Assembly: GCA_030066655.1 (NCBI GenBank)
Contig: JASJBE010000052.1
Span: 1-35,702, forward strand
Length of the DNA stretch: 35,702 bases
DNA from: Woeseiaceae bacterium
GTDB lineage: Bacteria > Pseudomonadota > Gammaproteobacteria > Steroidobacterales > Woeseiaceae
Direction: 5' to 3'
Both the position numbers and the translations under genes were made by a program. The notes below the pieces were generated by a model, which was not told the DNA's origin, searched no databases, and worked only from the letters and a program-made list of their open reading frames with translations. Below are positions 22,756 through 31,253 of the stretch, in pieces; positions within the stretch are counted from its first letter, which is position 1; every line of letters starts with the position of its first letter.

Positions 22756-24045
22756 CTATTCCGTTTTCGGATCCGATTTTCGAAGGTCGCGCGCAGCGCG
22801 TGTCCTTGGAAACAGTTTCTTCGTCTTCACCACCCGCTTCAGCAGGATCGGCGTCGCCAGCGTTGTCACCAGCGCCATCACGACGATGGAGGAATAAAGG
22901 CTCTCAACGATGGGTGGGGGTGGAAACGGCTGCAGGAACAGGCCGGCTTCCAGTGCGACGCCAGCGACGATCAGTTCGACCGCGCCCCGACCGCCCATGC
23001 CGATGCCGACCATCAGCGATTCGCGATTCGACAGTCCGACCCAGTGGGCGGGAACGCCGGCGCCGACGAATTTGCTGACCAGCGCGACGAGGCAGAGAGT
23101 AACCAGGAACACTGGCGCCATCGTTACGGCCGCGTAATCCATCTGCAGGCCGACGGAGACGAAGAAGACCGGTGCCAGGAAACCACGAGTGATGCCGGAC
23201 ACCTGCGCCTCGACGCGTCGATAGACGGCCGGATCAACCGATTTCGGATGGAAGAAGATGCCGGCGAGAAACGCGCCCACGATGAAGTGCATTTCCATCT
23301 GCTCAGCAAAGGTTGCGTAGGCCAGGGCGCCAATCAGCAGCATGCTGAAGTCGACCTCGGGGAAATGCAGGTTCTTGAAGTACCGGGCCATCGTGGGAAA
23401 CACGAACAGCCCGATCGGAATCGTCACGGCGAAGAACAGCAGGACCTTGCCGAGCAGCATGGCACCGTCTGCATAGGTGAAGTGCATGCCGTTGTTGGTG
23501 CCGATGGCTGCAATCAGCAATGCGAGCAGGAACAGGCTGAACAGATCGTCCCAGACGGCGGCCGCGATGACGGTCTTTCCGACACGACTGTCCAGTTCCC
23601 CAATGTCCATGAAAATACGGACCGTGACCGGCACGGCGGTGATCGCGAGCGCTGTACCGAGGAACAGGCATTGGACATTTTTCAGGGGCGAGTCTGGGAG
23701 TGCGACCAGGCCGATTCCGATACCGGCCAGCATGGGAACGATCATGCCGCCGAACGCCACCAGCACCGCTGACCGTGACGAGCGGGCGAAATCGAGCGGT
23801 TCCATGCGAATGCCCGCCAATAGCAGCAGGAAGAACATGCCCAGGTGAACGAAAGAGTCGTAGGTTTCGCTTTGCGTAGCCGCCCAGAGGCCGGGGAAAC
23901 TGCCTTGAAAGACCTGCAGAGACAGCCCGAGGGCAACGCCGGCCGTCAGTTCCCCGGCGATTGCCGGCAGGTTCACCCTTTCGGCAAGTTCCGCGAAGGT
24001 TCGCGTCACAACGAGCAGGACAAGAAGGAGAAACAGAATATCCAT
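22756..24045 (-). CDS. Cation:proton antiporter, CPA2 family
   Basis: A 429-residue integral membrane protein started at ATG 24043-24045, which has GGAAGG eight bases ahead; a TTG eight codons earlier is less likely. About eleven to twelve hydrophobic segments run from MDILFLLLVLLVVTRTFAELAERV to the last helix near residue 400. Features of the CPA2 (KefB/NapA-type) family are visible: LPAIAGELTAGVALG in the second helix region, LGTALAITAVPVTVRIFMDIGELDSRVGKTVIAAAVWDDLFSLFLLALL, which holds the conserved Asp-Asp pair for ion exchange, and MGGRGAVELIVAGVALEAGL. It has no TrkA-N domain. Probable role is Na+ or K+/H+ exchange in the inner membrane. It converges on the small gene to its left. Confidence 0.85.
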   Translation of the reverse strand: MDILFLLLVLLVVTRTFAELAERVNLPAIAGELTAGVALGLSLQVFQGSFPGLWAATQSETYDSFVHLGMFFLLLLAGIRMEPLDFARSSRSAVLVAFGGMIVPMLAGIGIGLVALPDSPLKNVQCLFLGTALAITAVPVTVRIFMDIGELDSRVGKTVIAAAVWDDLFSLFLLALLIAAIGTNNGMHFTYADGAMLLGKVLLFFAVTIPIGLFVFPTMARYFKNLHFPEVDFSMLLIGALAYATFAEQMEMHFIVGAFLAGIFFHPKSVDPAVYRRVEAQVSGITRGFLAPVFFVSVGLQMDYAAVTMAPVFLVTLCLVALVSKFVGAGVPAHWVGLSNRESLMVGIGMGGRGAVELIVAGVALEAGLFLQPFPPPPIVESLYSSIVVMALVTTLATPILLKRVVKTKKLFPRTRAARDLRKSDPKTE

Positions 24046-24371
24046 TGCCGTAACCTTCCCGACCGCCAATCGGGATCGACGCGAGTCGCGTTACCGGCTG
24101 TGGCGAACGACGGCATCTGGCCTTTGTCACTCGCCGCCTGTCGACCGCTCGAAGGCCGTTGGCGATCCCCCTGATTTTACCACTTAAGCCACTCCGCGGG
24201 GTTGGATATCGATGCCTCGGCGCCGTCGGATCGCTGCGAGGGGGCGGCCCTCGCTAATCCTGTAGAATCGGCGCAAATACAGGGTGACAGGCACCCGACA
24301 GTCGGCCTCATGACGTGTTGCAGGCCTCCAGGTTCTCCCAGACTGGCCCCATCAACACCAGAGGAATACCC
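24046..24371. other. Intergenic region with two hairpins and a possible promoter
   Basis: This gap of 326 bp holds no credible gene. Two inverted repeats are clear: GCGAGGG (24236-24242) with CCCTCGC (24248-24254), loop of 5; and GGGTG (24282-24286) with CACCC (24292-24296), loop of 5. Between them is TAGAAT (24263-24268), a fair -10 element, without an obvious -35. AGAGGA lies just ahead of the next ATG. The antiporter promoter must also be here, on the other strand. Confidence 0.35.
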
Positions 24372-24779
24372 ATGTTCAATTCGATCAATCGAGATGACCT
24401 GAAGTTGTCCATCCGTGATGGGATCTACTTTCCGTTCATCTACAAGGGTCACCAGGTGGTCGCCCACAACTCGGCCTGGAGCTTCCGCGAGAAGATCTGG
24501 ATCGACGACAGTCTCGTCGTCAGCCAGCTCGGATTCAAAATGACCGGCACCCACACCGTCGACGTCGCCGGCGACCGGATGGAAATCCAGTTTGGCTACC
24601 GCGACGGCATGAAAACCGTTTTCCTTACAGCGCGTGTCGATGGTCGGGTCGTCCACGAAGTGGTCCACGAGATCAACTCGGAAGTGAAGCCCTGGGCCAT
24701 CGTGGCATTCGCCGCGGCTGGCGCCGCTGCCGGTTACGGCGTCGGCTACCTGGTCGGTCTGCTGATCGGGGGTGCGTGA
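24372..24779 (+). CDS. Unknown protein with C-terminal Gly/Ala membrane segment
   Basis: A 135-residue protein started at ATG 24372, with AGAGGA as ribosome site. I do not recognise a family. Residues 1-105 are predicted mostly beta: alternating short strands such as IYFPFIYKGHQVVAHNSAW, EKIWIDDSLVVSQLGF, RMEIQFGYRDGMKTVFLTARV. Residues 112-134 are a hydrophobic Gly/Ala-rich helix (AIVAFAAAGAAAGYGVGYLVGLLIG), so this is probably a C-terminally anchored protein with the beta domain in the cytoplasm. Its TGA overlaps the start of the XRE-type gene, which also ends in a membrane helix, so the two products are likely made together and may meet in the membrane. Confidence 0.7.
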   Translation: MFNSINRDDLKLSIRDGIYFPFIYKGHQVVAHNSAWSFREKIWIDDSLVVSQLGFKMTGTHTVDVAGDRMEIQFGYRDGMKTVFLTARVDGRVVHEVVHEINSEVKPWAIVAFAAAGAAAGYGVGYLVGLLIGGA

Positions 24780-25072
24780 TGCTACTGGAATCAGAGACGG
24801 TCAGAACGCTCAGGACAGGCAAGGGCTGGACGCAGGAACAGTTCGCTGAACTGTGCAATCTCTCGGTGCGGACGATCCAGAGAATCGAGAAGACCGGGGT
24901 CGCCTCTCTGGAAACATCGAACGCGCTCGCGTCGGTGCTCGAGGTCGAGCGTGAGGAGATCCTGGCGAAGGGCGGCATCAAGCCGGCCCGCACCGAGTTC
25001 GCGCTGCATCACATCGTTGCGGCAGCGGCGGTCACCTTCCTGCTCGGCATCGGCATCGGCGCACTCTTCTAG
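24779..25072 (+). CDS. Membrane-tethered XRE-family helix-turn-helix regulator
   Basis: A 97-residue protein. Residues 1-65 are a Cro/C1-type HTH (TVRTLRTGKGWTQEQFAELCNLSVRTIQRIEKTG, with the Q-F-A and S-x-R-T-[IV]-x-x-[IW]-E signature). Residues 76-97 are a single hydrophobic helix (HHIVAAAAVTFLLGIGIGALF) that should hold the DNA-binding domain at the inner membrane. The ATG at 24779 is the last base of the previous stop (TGATG); a GTG one codon earlier is also possible. The coupling suggests that the preceding beta-domain protein senses or sequesters it, an inference from context. Target genes are unknown. Confidence 0.82.
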   Translation: MLLESETVRTLRTGKGWTQEQFAELCNLSVRTIQRIEKTGVASLETSNALASVLEVEREEILAKGGIKPARTEFALHHIVAAAAVTFLLGIGIGALF

Positions 25073-25149
25073 TCCCGCGTCGATACCGGAGTTCAGTTTC
25101 GGTACACTCGAAGCGAGCGTGGGATTCTGGCCCCGCGCTCGCTCACTCA

Positions 25150-25770
25150 ATGCAGATGATTCTCGGAAAACCGCTGGTTGCAGGTCTTGCTGCTGTGCTC
25201 GTGACGAGCCTGGCGGGTTGCGGCACCGCGCCTCCCGCCAACGTCGAAAACATCTGCGCGATCTTCGAAGAGAAGAAGCGCTGGTACAAGGACGCGAAGA
25301 CGTCCGAGAAGCGCTGGGGCACACCGATCCACGTGCAGCTTGCGATCATCCGCCAGGAGTCAACCTTCAAGTTCAATGCCAGGCCGCCACGCGACCGGCT
25401 GCTCGGCTTCATTCCGTGGACGCGACCGTCGGATGCCTACGGCTACGCCCAGGCGCTCGAGAGCACGTGGGCGCGCTACCAGTCCGACACGGGCCGACGC
25501 GGCGCCGACCGCGACGACTTCGGCGATGCGATCGACTTCGTCGGCTGGTACACCGACCAGTCGCAGCGCATGGTCGGCATCTCCAAGTGGGATCCTTACA
25601 ATCAATACCTCGCCTACCACGAGGGTCAGGGCGGCTGGAAGCGCAAGACGTACCGGAAGAAAGGCTGGCTGAAAGACGTTGCGCGCAGCGTCGAGTACCG
25701 CGCGAAGGAGTGGGGCGTGCAGCTCAGTCGCTGCGAAGACGATCTCGACGACGGCTGGTGGATATTCTGA
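25150..25770 (+). CDS. Lipoprotein with SLT-type transglycosylase domain
   Basis: A 206-residue protein with a lipoprotein signal (lipobox SLAGC, Cys24; the next residue is Gly, which fits outer-membrane sorting). The mature part has the soluble lytic transglycosylase pattern: VQLAIIRQESTF with Glu70 as the likely catalytic acid, then SDAYGYAQALESTWARY (SLT motif G-Y-A/M-Q) and DAIDFVGWYT. It ends with a basic region and an acidic DDLDDGWW tail. Expected activity is cleavage of peptidoglycan glycan strands with formation of 1,6-anhydro ends. Similar putative lipoproteins are common in marine proteobacteria. No obvious operon partner. Confidence 0.8.
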   Translation: MQMILGKPLVAGLAAVLVTSLAGCGTAPPANVENICAIFEEKKRWYKDAKTSEKRWGTPIHVQLAIIRQESTFKFNARPPRDRLLGFIPWTRPSDAYGYAQALESTWARYQSDTGRRGADRDDFGDAIDFVGWYTDQSQRMVGISKWDPYNQYLAYHEGQGGWKRKTYRKKGWLKDVARSVEYRAKEWGVQLSRCEDDLDDGWWIF

Positions 25771-25917
25771 CCGAGCCGCGCTCGCTCGCTGAACAAGCCT
25801 TCATCGCGCCGATTCTCGGACCGGCCCCAGCCTTCGCCCGTGAGCCAGGGGTAAGTCTCTGACGACAGCAAAGCGCTTACGCATCAGTGTTTGCGAAGCG
25901 ACAGCGATTCGAACCGC

Positions 25918-25923
25918 TATACT
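25918..25923 (+). promoter_or_regulatory. Possible -10 element before the VWA gene
   Basis: TATACT lies 32 bp upstream of the VWA gene start, in a 184-bp gap with no other visible feature. No hexamer resembling TTGACA is found 16-18 bp before it, so the promoter call is weak. Confidence 0.25.
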
Positions 25924-25954
25924 CTACACCTCCGTCAGGCGAAGGCTCCCGACC

Positions 25955-27370
25955 ATGCGCTCGAAACACACCCTGTTCGCTCTCGCGGCCCTGCTGATGA
26001 TTTCCACGTCTGCGAAGGCGGAGTCGTCCGGCAACGATCTTATCCTCGTACTCGACGGATCCAACTCCATGTGGGGGCAGATTGACGGCGAGAACAAGAT
26101 TGTCATCGCACGTCGCGCCGTCGGGCAGTTGATCGATGCATTGCCGGACGACACCGACGTCGGGCTCGTCGCGTACGGTCACAGGGCGGAAGGTGACTGT
26201 GAGGACATCGAGACGCTGACAGACGTTCAGGCCATCGACAAGGACGCGCTCAAGTCGACGATCAATGCGGTCTCTCCCAAGGGCAAGACACCGATTACCG
26301 GTTCCCTGGAAGTCGCCTTCGGCATGATCGATCCGGCATCGCCGGCGTCGATCATCCTGATCAGCGACGGCCTTGAGACCTGTTCCCGGGACCCGTGCCA
26401 GGCGGTCAATGCCGCGAAAGCGACCGGCTTGCCGTTCGTGTTGCATGTCGTAGGTTTCGACGTGGCCGGCGAGGACACCGCGCAACTGGAATGCGCGGCG
26501 CAGGCGGGCGGCGGGCTGTACCTGGGTGTCGAGGATTCGGCACAGCTGTCCGAGGCACTCGTCGCGGCTTACGAAAAACCAGTCACGCCAGACGGTCGTC
26601 TGATCATTGCGGCCACCGCGAATGGCGAATTGCAGGATGCCTCGGTCAGCGTCGCCGACGCCGAGACGGGCGAGTGGATCAATGGGGGTAGGACGTATGT
26701 GTCGTCCGAGACGAACCCGAGGCAGATTCCTCTCGAGGACGGGCGCTACAGAGCGACAGTCACTGCCGTCGGTATCGGCGGCCGGCCATCGTTCGACTTC
26801 GAGTTTGAAATCGCAGACGGGGGCGTCGAGGAGCGGGCATTCGACTTCAGCGCGGGACAGGTCTCTGTGCTCGTGACCAGGAACGGGCAATTGAGCGATG
26901 CGACGATACGCGTGCTATCCCGAAGCGATCGTCGACAGGTAGCCGCAGGTCGAACTTACGTTGCCGCGACGAGCAATCCACGCGTGCTCAGCGTACCGGC
27001 CGGTTCATACGATATCGAAGTGAAGTCCGTGGAACTGAAGGGCAGTGTTGAGCAGCGCTTTGAGAATGTCGTGATCGCTGGCGGCGAGGTCACGGAACTT
27101 CAACACGACTACAAGAGTGGCACGCTGAGCGTCGAGGCGCGCAGAGCGGATGCCCTGATCGATGCCGTTGTGCAGATTTATGATGCCGACGGGCGCAGCG
27201 TTACCGGTCGACGGGCCTACGCGGATGCATCGAAGAACCCCGTCAGCTTCGACCTGATGCCGGGGCAATACACCGTAAAGGTCAGAGAAGTCAGGGGAGA
27301 GCGGAAGGAACGGGTTGCGGAGGTCTCGCCGGCGGAGCTCACGGAAGTCAGCGTCGATCTGTCGCAGTAG
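25955..27370 (+). CDS. Secreted VWA-domain protein with three C-terminal beta repeats
   Basis: A 471-residue exported protein with signal peptide 1-22 (cleavage after AKA). A von Willebrand A domain spans about 28-205, with the MIDAS motif DGSNS (Asp34, Ser36, Ser38), Thr in GKTPITGS near 115 and Asp138 in ISDG; cysteines at 82, 143, 148 and 180 may form disulfides. Then three repeats of about 87 residues follow (214-299, 300-387, 388-471). Each carries [RG]R-[TA]-Y, then N-P twelve or so residues later, then a G-x-Y turn: positions 246/254, 333/341 and 420/428. They resemble carboxypeptidase-regulatory-like beta sandwiches. The protein probably binds a partner or ligand in the periplasm; function unknown. 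Confidence 0.85.
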   Translation: MRSKHTLFALAALLMISTSAKAESSGNDLILVLDGSNSMWGQIDGENKIVIARRAVGQLIDALPDDTDVGLVAYGHRAEGDCEDIETLTDVQAIDKDALKSTINAVSPKGKTPITGSLEVAFGMIDPASPASIILISDGLETCSRDPCQAVNAAKATGLPFVLHVVGFDVAGEDTAQLECAAQAGGGLYLGVEDSAQLSEALVAAYEKPVTPDGRLIIAATANGELQDASVSVADAETGEWINGGRTYVSSETNPRQIPLEDGRYRATVTAVGIGGRPSFDFEFEIADGGVEERAFDFSAGQVSVLVTRNGQLSDATIRVLSRSDRRQVAAGRTYVAATSNPRVLSVPAGSYDIEVKSVELKGSVEQRFENVVIAGGEVTELQHDYKSGTLSVEARRADALIDAVVQIYDADGRSVTGRRAYADASKNPVSFDLMPGQYTVKVREVRGERKERVAEVSPAELTEVSVDLSQ

Positions 27371-27412
27371 TCTTCATCGCACCTTTCGCCTGCAAGTCGC
27401 TCGTCTGTGGTC

Positions 27413-29092
27413 CTAAGACGCCCGATGCCGGACGACAGACGACGCGACCCGGTTGGCCAGCAGGGCCGGGCCCACTCCGAGGGCGACGATCAGTAACGCG
27501 GCGCTCGCGGCCTCGGCGAGTTTTTCGTCGCTCGCCAGCCAGTAGACGCGCGTCGCCAACGTGTCGAAGTTGAACGGGCGCAGCAATAACGTGGCCGGCA
27601 GTTCGCGCATCGCATCGACAAACACCAGCAGCAAGGCAGCGATCAGGCTCGGGCGCAGCAGCGGGATGTGGATGCGACGAACGACGTCGCCCGGCGTTGC
27701 ACCCAGCGTGCGCGCTGCGGCGTCGAACGACGGCGAGAGGCCGGCGAACCCGGCGTGCACGCTGTTGTAGGAGACCGTCAGGAAGCGGCAGGCATAGGCA
27801 TAGACGAGCAGGAACGCCGTGCCGGACAGGACCAGGCCACCGCGATAACCGAAGTGGTCGCGCAGCGCCGTCGTCAGGGCCCGATCCAGGTCTGTCGTGG
27901 CGCTCAACAATCCAACCGCCAACAGCGTGCCCGGCAGCGCATAGCCCAGCGTGCTGATCCGGATGGCGGCGCCGGTCAGGCGCCCGGGAACGCGCCTCGC
28001 CGTGCTGGCGAGGAGCAGCGCGAACAGCGAGGCAACGACGGCCGCCGCCAGTGACACGAGGACGCTGTTCTTTGCAAAGGCGAAAAAGCGAGAGCCTGCC
28101 AGCGGGTCGCCCCCACCGGTGGCCTGGTAGTACAGCAGCAGGGCGACGGGGACGACAAAGCCGAGCAGCACGGGAATGGCACACACCAACGAAGCGCCGA
28201 CGGCCCTGGCTCCGCGCAGCTGGAACTTGAGCGGATCTCCCAGCGCGTACACGTCGGGCTTGCCGCGGCGACCCAGTACCTCGAGCCCGACCAGCAAAGC
28301 CACCAGCCCCAGCATCAGGAACGCAAGGCGCATCGCCGCAGCCGGTTCACCGAGGCCGATCCAGGTCCGGTAGATGCCGGTGCTGAACGTCGGCACGGAG
28401 AAATGCTGCACGACGCCGAAGTCCGCGAGCGTTTCCATGACGACCAGCGCGACGCCACCGGCGATCGCCGGCCGTGCGGCGGGCATCGCGATCGTCAGGA
28501 ACGCGCTCATTGGTGACCGCCCCAACGTGCGTGCCGCTTCGAAATGCATACCCGCCGACGTCGCAAAACTCGTCCGGCACAGCAGGTAGACGTAGGGGTA
28601 GAGCACGAGACTGAGCATCACGGCCGCGCCGGGCAGACTGCGCACGCCACCAAAGGCCAACTGGTCGATGCTCAAGCCCAGCATTTCGCGTAGCGCCGTC
28701 TGCACCGGGCCCGATACGTCGAGCAGGTCCGTGTAGGCATAGGCCACGACGTAGGCCGGCGCCGCCAGCGGCAGAACGAGCATCCACGACAACCAGGCAT
28801 GCCCCGGGAAGCGGCAGGTTGCGACCAGCCACGCCGTCGAGACGCCGAGCGCGCCGGCCAACAGGCCGGTCAGCAGCATCAGCAACACCGTATTAATAAT
28901 GTAGTCGCTGAGCACGGTCTCGGACAGGTGCTGCCAGGCGGCGTCCGCCGGCAACAGTGCGGCAGACACGACGGCGACAATCGGCGCTGCGATGACGACC
29001 GTGACGATTATCGTCGACAGCAGCGACAGGCCACTGGCAAACCGTCCGGAAACGGTCATACTCCTAGAAATGTAAGTCTGGTTCGCTGCCAT
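27413..29092 (-). CDS. fbpB: Ferric iron ABC transporter permease (FbpB/AfuB type)
   Basis: A 559-residue permease with two fused BPD_transp_1 domains, as in FbpB/HitB/SfuB, and about twelve membrane helices. EAA-type loops, which contact the ATPase, are visible in both halves: FEAARTLGRSPMSAFLTIAMPAARPAIAGG and FDAAARTLGATPGDVVRRIHIPLLRPSLIAA. Start at ATG 29092, or at ATG 29059 (residue 12). It is transcribed away from the fbpC ATPase, with only 22 bp between the two start codons, unlike the usual co-directional fbpABC order. It converges on the VWA gene 42 bp downstream, where I see no terminator hairpin. Confidence 0.9.
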   Translation of the reverse strand: MAANQTYISRSMTVSGRFASGLSLLSTIIVTVVIAAPIVAVVSAALLPADAAWQHLSETVLSDYIINTVLLMLLTGLLAGALGVSTAWLVATCRFPGHAWLSWMLVLPLAAPAYVVAYAYTDLLDVSGPVQTALREMLGLSIDQLAFGGVRSLPGAAVMLSLVLYPYVYLLCRTSFATSAGMHFEAARTLGRSPMSAFLTIAMPAARPAIAGGVALVVMETLADFGVVQHFSVPTFSTGIYRTWIGLGEPAAAMRLAFLMLGLVALLVGLEVLGRRGKPDVYALGDPLKFQLRGARAVGASLVCAIPVLLGFVVPVALLLYYQATGGGDPLAGSRFFAFAKNSVLVSLAAAVVASLFALLLASTARRVPGRLTGAAIRISTLGYALPGTLLAVGLLSATTDLDRALTTALRDHFGYRGGLVLSGTAFLLVYAYACRFLTVSYNSVHAGFAGLSPSFDAAARTLGATPGDVVRRIHIPLLRPSLIAALLLVFVDAMRELPATLLLRPFNFDTLATRVYWLASDEKLAEAASAALLIVALGVGPALLANRVASSVVRHRAS

Positions 29093-29114
29093 CCGCTAAA
29101 GTCATTCCGACGTA

Positions 29115-30158
29115 ATGCTCCGCTTCGATTCTATACATTTCGCGTACGAGCGAACGCCCGTTTTGCGCGACGTGGGTCTCACCGCTCGCGCAGGCGCCAT
29201 CACCTGCGTTGTCGGCCCGTCTGGCTGCGGCAAGAGCACACTGCTGCGACTCGCGGCCGGGCTGCTGCCGGTCCAGCAGGGTGAGATCCACGTCGACGAC
29301 CAGCCCGTCTCCGCGCCGGGGCTGCACGTGCCGCCCGAGCAGCGCTCGGTGGGCCTGGTCTTCCAGGAAGGCGCCCTGTTTCCGCACCTGACGGTTGCAC
29401 AGAACATCGGCTTCGGGCTCGACAAGAACGCCCCGGGAGCGCGGATAGCGGAGCTGATTGAGCTGACCGACCTCGCCGGGCTCGAACAGCGCCATCCGCA
29501 TGAGCTGTCCGGCGGCCAGCGGCAACGCGTCGCGCTGGCGCGCGCACTGGCGCCGAAACCGCGAGTGCTGCTGTTTGACGAGCCTTATGCCAATCTCGAC
29601 CAGGCTTTGCGTCGCCAGCTGCGCGATGCGACGCGACAGCTGGTCGCCGAGCTCGACATGGTGGCCGTGTTCGTCACTCACGACAGTGACGACGTCACGG
29701 CGCTCGCGGACACCGTCGTCGCTCTCGATGACGGTGCCGTCGTTCAGGAAGGCTCGCCGCGCGAACTGTTCGATCATCCGACGCACGCCAGCGTCGCTCG
29801 CCTGTTCGGCCAGACGCAACGCATCCGTGCGCGCAGGTCCGGCGACGTCATACAGACCGCTTTCGGTGACTGGCCGACCGACTGCCTCGCCGTCGAGGCG
29901 CCGGATCACAGCGAACTGGAACTGCTGGTCCGACCCGACGGCATGAGGGTGGCGGCGCACCCGGATGGCCTACCCGTCACCGAGCTCAGAATCGCCGGCG
30001 CGGACGACCTCGTCTGCATTCAGGCTGACGACAAGAGCGTCCTGCGTGTTCGTGTCGGGCGGCCTCACGAGATTGACGTCGGCACGCGGGTGCAGGTGCG
30101 CCCCCTGCGGGCACGGACTTTTCCCGATAACGTTGCGAATAAGACTCATTCGCAATAA
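29115..30158 (+). CDS. fbpC: Ferric iron ABC transporter ATP-binding protein (FbpC type)
   Basis: A 347-residue ATPase. Walker A is GPSGCGKSTLLR (about 36-47), the Q-loop is VFQEGALFPHLTV, the signature is LSGGQRQRVALARAL, Walker B with D-loop is RVLLFDEPYANLD, and the switch His is in VFVTHDSDD. The C-terminal ~110 residues form a TOBE-like regulatory domain (DHSELELLVRPDGMRVA, then ADDKSVLRVRVG), typical of the Fbp/Pot subfamily. With FbpB and the FbpA-type protein it should import ferric iron from the periplasm. The last codons overlap a Fur-box-like palindrome that precedes fbpA. Confidence 0.92.
   Translation: MLRFDSIHFAYERTPVLRDVGLTARAGAITCVVGPSGCGKSTLLRLAAGLLPVQQGEIHVDDQPVSAPGLHVPPEQRSVGLVFQEGALFPHLTVAQNIGFGLDKNAPGARIAELIELTDLAGLEQRHPHELSGGQRQRVALARALAPKPRVLLFDEPYANLDQALRRQLRDATRQLVAELDMVAVFVTHDSDDVTALADTVVALDDGAVVQEGSPRELFDHPTHASVARLFGQTQRIRARRSGDVIQTAFGDWPTDCLAVEAPDHSELELLVRPDGMRVAAHPDGLPVTELRIAGADDLVCIQADDKSVLRVRVGRPHEIDVGTRVQVRPLRARTFPDNVANKTHSQ
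30133..30155. promoter_or_regulatory. Fur-box-like palindrome ahead of fbpA
   Basis: TTGCGAAT (30133-30140) and ATTCGCAA (30148-30155) are perfect 8-bp arms around AAGACTC. The centre resembles the Fur operators known from gammaproteobacteria, which often read like TGCGAATGA-N-ATCATTCGCA. It lies in the last codons of fbpC and 37 bp upstream of the fbpA ATG, so it may control a separate fbpA transcript in response to iron. Palindrome seen; Fur binding inferred. Confidence 0.6.
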
Positions 30159-30191
30159 TCTCTGCGCTCCAGAGATCTTCAGAGAGCCTCC

Positions 30192-31253
30192 ATGCTGAAC
30201 CGAATCTTCGGTAGCCTGATCGTTACCTCGCTGCTTGTCGGCTGCGGTGCAGACACCAACACGGATGAAGGCTCGCCCGAGGTTGGCGCGGCGGGCGCCA
30301 ACGGCGTCGTGAACGTCTATTCGTCCCGCCACTACGACACGGATCTCGCGCTGTACGAGGACTTCACGGCGGCGACGGGGATTGAGATCAACCGCATCGA
30401 AGCCGGCGCGGACGAACTCATCGCCCGCATCCAGTCCGAAGGCGAGTTCAGTCCGGCTGACCTGCTGATCACCGTCGATGCGGGACGGCTTTGGCGCGCC
30501 GAGGAAGCGGGCCTTTTTGCACCCGTTGACTCCGAGGTCCTCTCCAGCCGCATTCCCGAGTCCCTGCGTCACCCGGACGGCGCCTGGTTTGGACTGTCGA
30601 CTCGCGCCCGCGTCATCGTCTACAACAAGGCGGCGGGTGTTCCCGAGGGCCTGACGAGCTACCAGGACCTCGCCGATTCCGCGTTTGCCGGCAAAGTGTG
30701 TATTCGCTCGTCGAGCAACATCTACAACATCTCGCTGCTGGCGAGCATCGTGTCACGCTACGGCAGCGAGGCGGCCGAGGAATGGGCACGAGGCGTCGTC
30801 GCAAACTTCGCCAGGGAGCCACAGAGTAACGACACCGGCCAGGTCCGCGCCGTCGCCAGCGGCGAGTGCCAGATCGGGGTCGCCAATACTTACTATATCG
30901 CCCGCCTGAAAGCGTCCGACAATCCCGAAGACAACGCGGTCGTTGACAACATCGGTGTGATCTTCCCGAACCAGGAAACGACCGGCACCCATGTGAACAT
31001 CAGCGGCGCCGGCCTCATCAGGACGGCGCCGAACCGCGAGAACGCCATTCGCTTTCTCGAATACCTGACGAGTGACTCAGCCCAGCGATATTTCGCCAAC
31101 GGTAATCACGAGTACCCGGCCGTCGCCGGCCTGGCGGGCTCGGATGCGCTGCAGTCGCTCGGCGCGTTCGAGGCGGACTCGCTGAATGCCGGACAGCTCG
31201 GCGTGCACCAGGCCGAGGCCGTCAAGGTGTTCGATCGGGCGGCATGGAAATAA
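30192..31253 (+). CDS. fbpA: Ferric iron-binding protein (FbpA type), predicted lipoprotein
   Basis: A 353-residue extracytoplasmic solute-binding protein of the FbpA/FutA family. It begins with a lipobox SLLVGC (Cys18) instead of the plain signal peptide common in Gram-negative FbpA. Iron-site tyrosines are likely in SSRHYD (Tyr48) and in ANTYYIARL (Tyr234, Tyr235), where the Tyr-Tyr pair is the family hallmark. Other family blocks are VVNVYSSRHY, VDAGRLWRAEEAGLFAPVDS and FPNQETTGTHVNISGAGLI. It ends VFDRAAWK. The DNA coding this end is repeated in a 48-bp tandem array beyond the stop. The residue after the lipid Cys is Gly, which normally favours outer-membrane sorting. Confidence 0.9.
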   Translation: MLNRIFGSLIVTSLLVGCGADTNTDEGSPEVGAAGANGVVNVYSSRHYDTDLALYEDFTAATGIEINRIEAGADELIARIQSEGEFSPADLLITVDAGRLWRAEEAGLFAPVDSEVLSSRIPESLRHPDGAWFGLSTRARVIVYNKAAGVPEGLTSYQDLADSAFAGKVCIRSSSNIYNISLLASIVSRYGSEAAEEWARGVVANFAREPQSNDTGQVRAVASGECQIGVANTYYIARLKASDNPEDNAVVDNIGVIFPNQETTGTHVNISGAGLIRTAPNRENAIRFLEYLTSDSAQRYFANGNHEYPAVAGLAGSDALQSLGAFEADSLNAGQLGVHQAEAVKVFDRAAWK

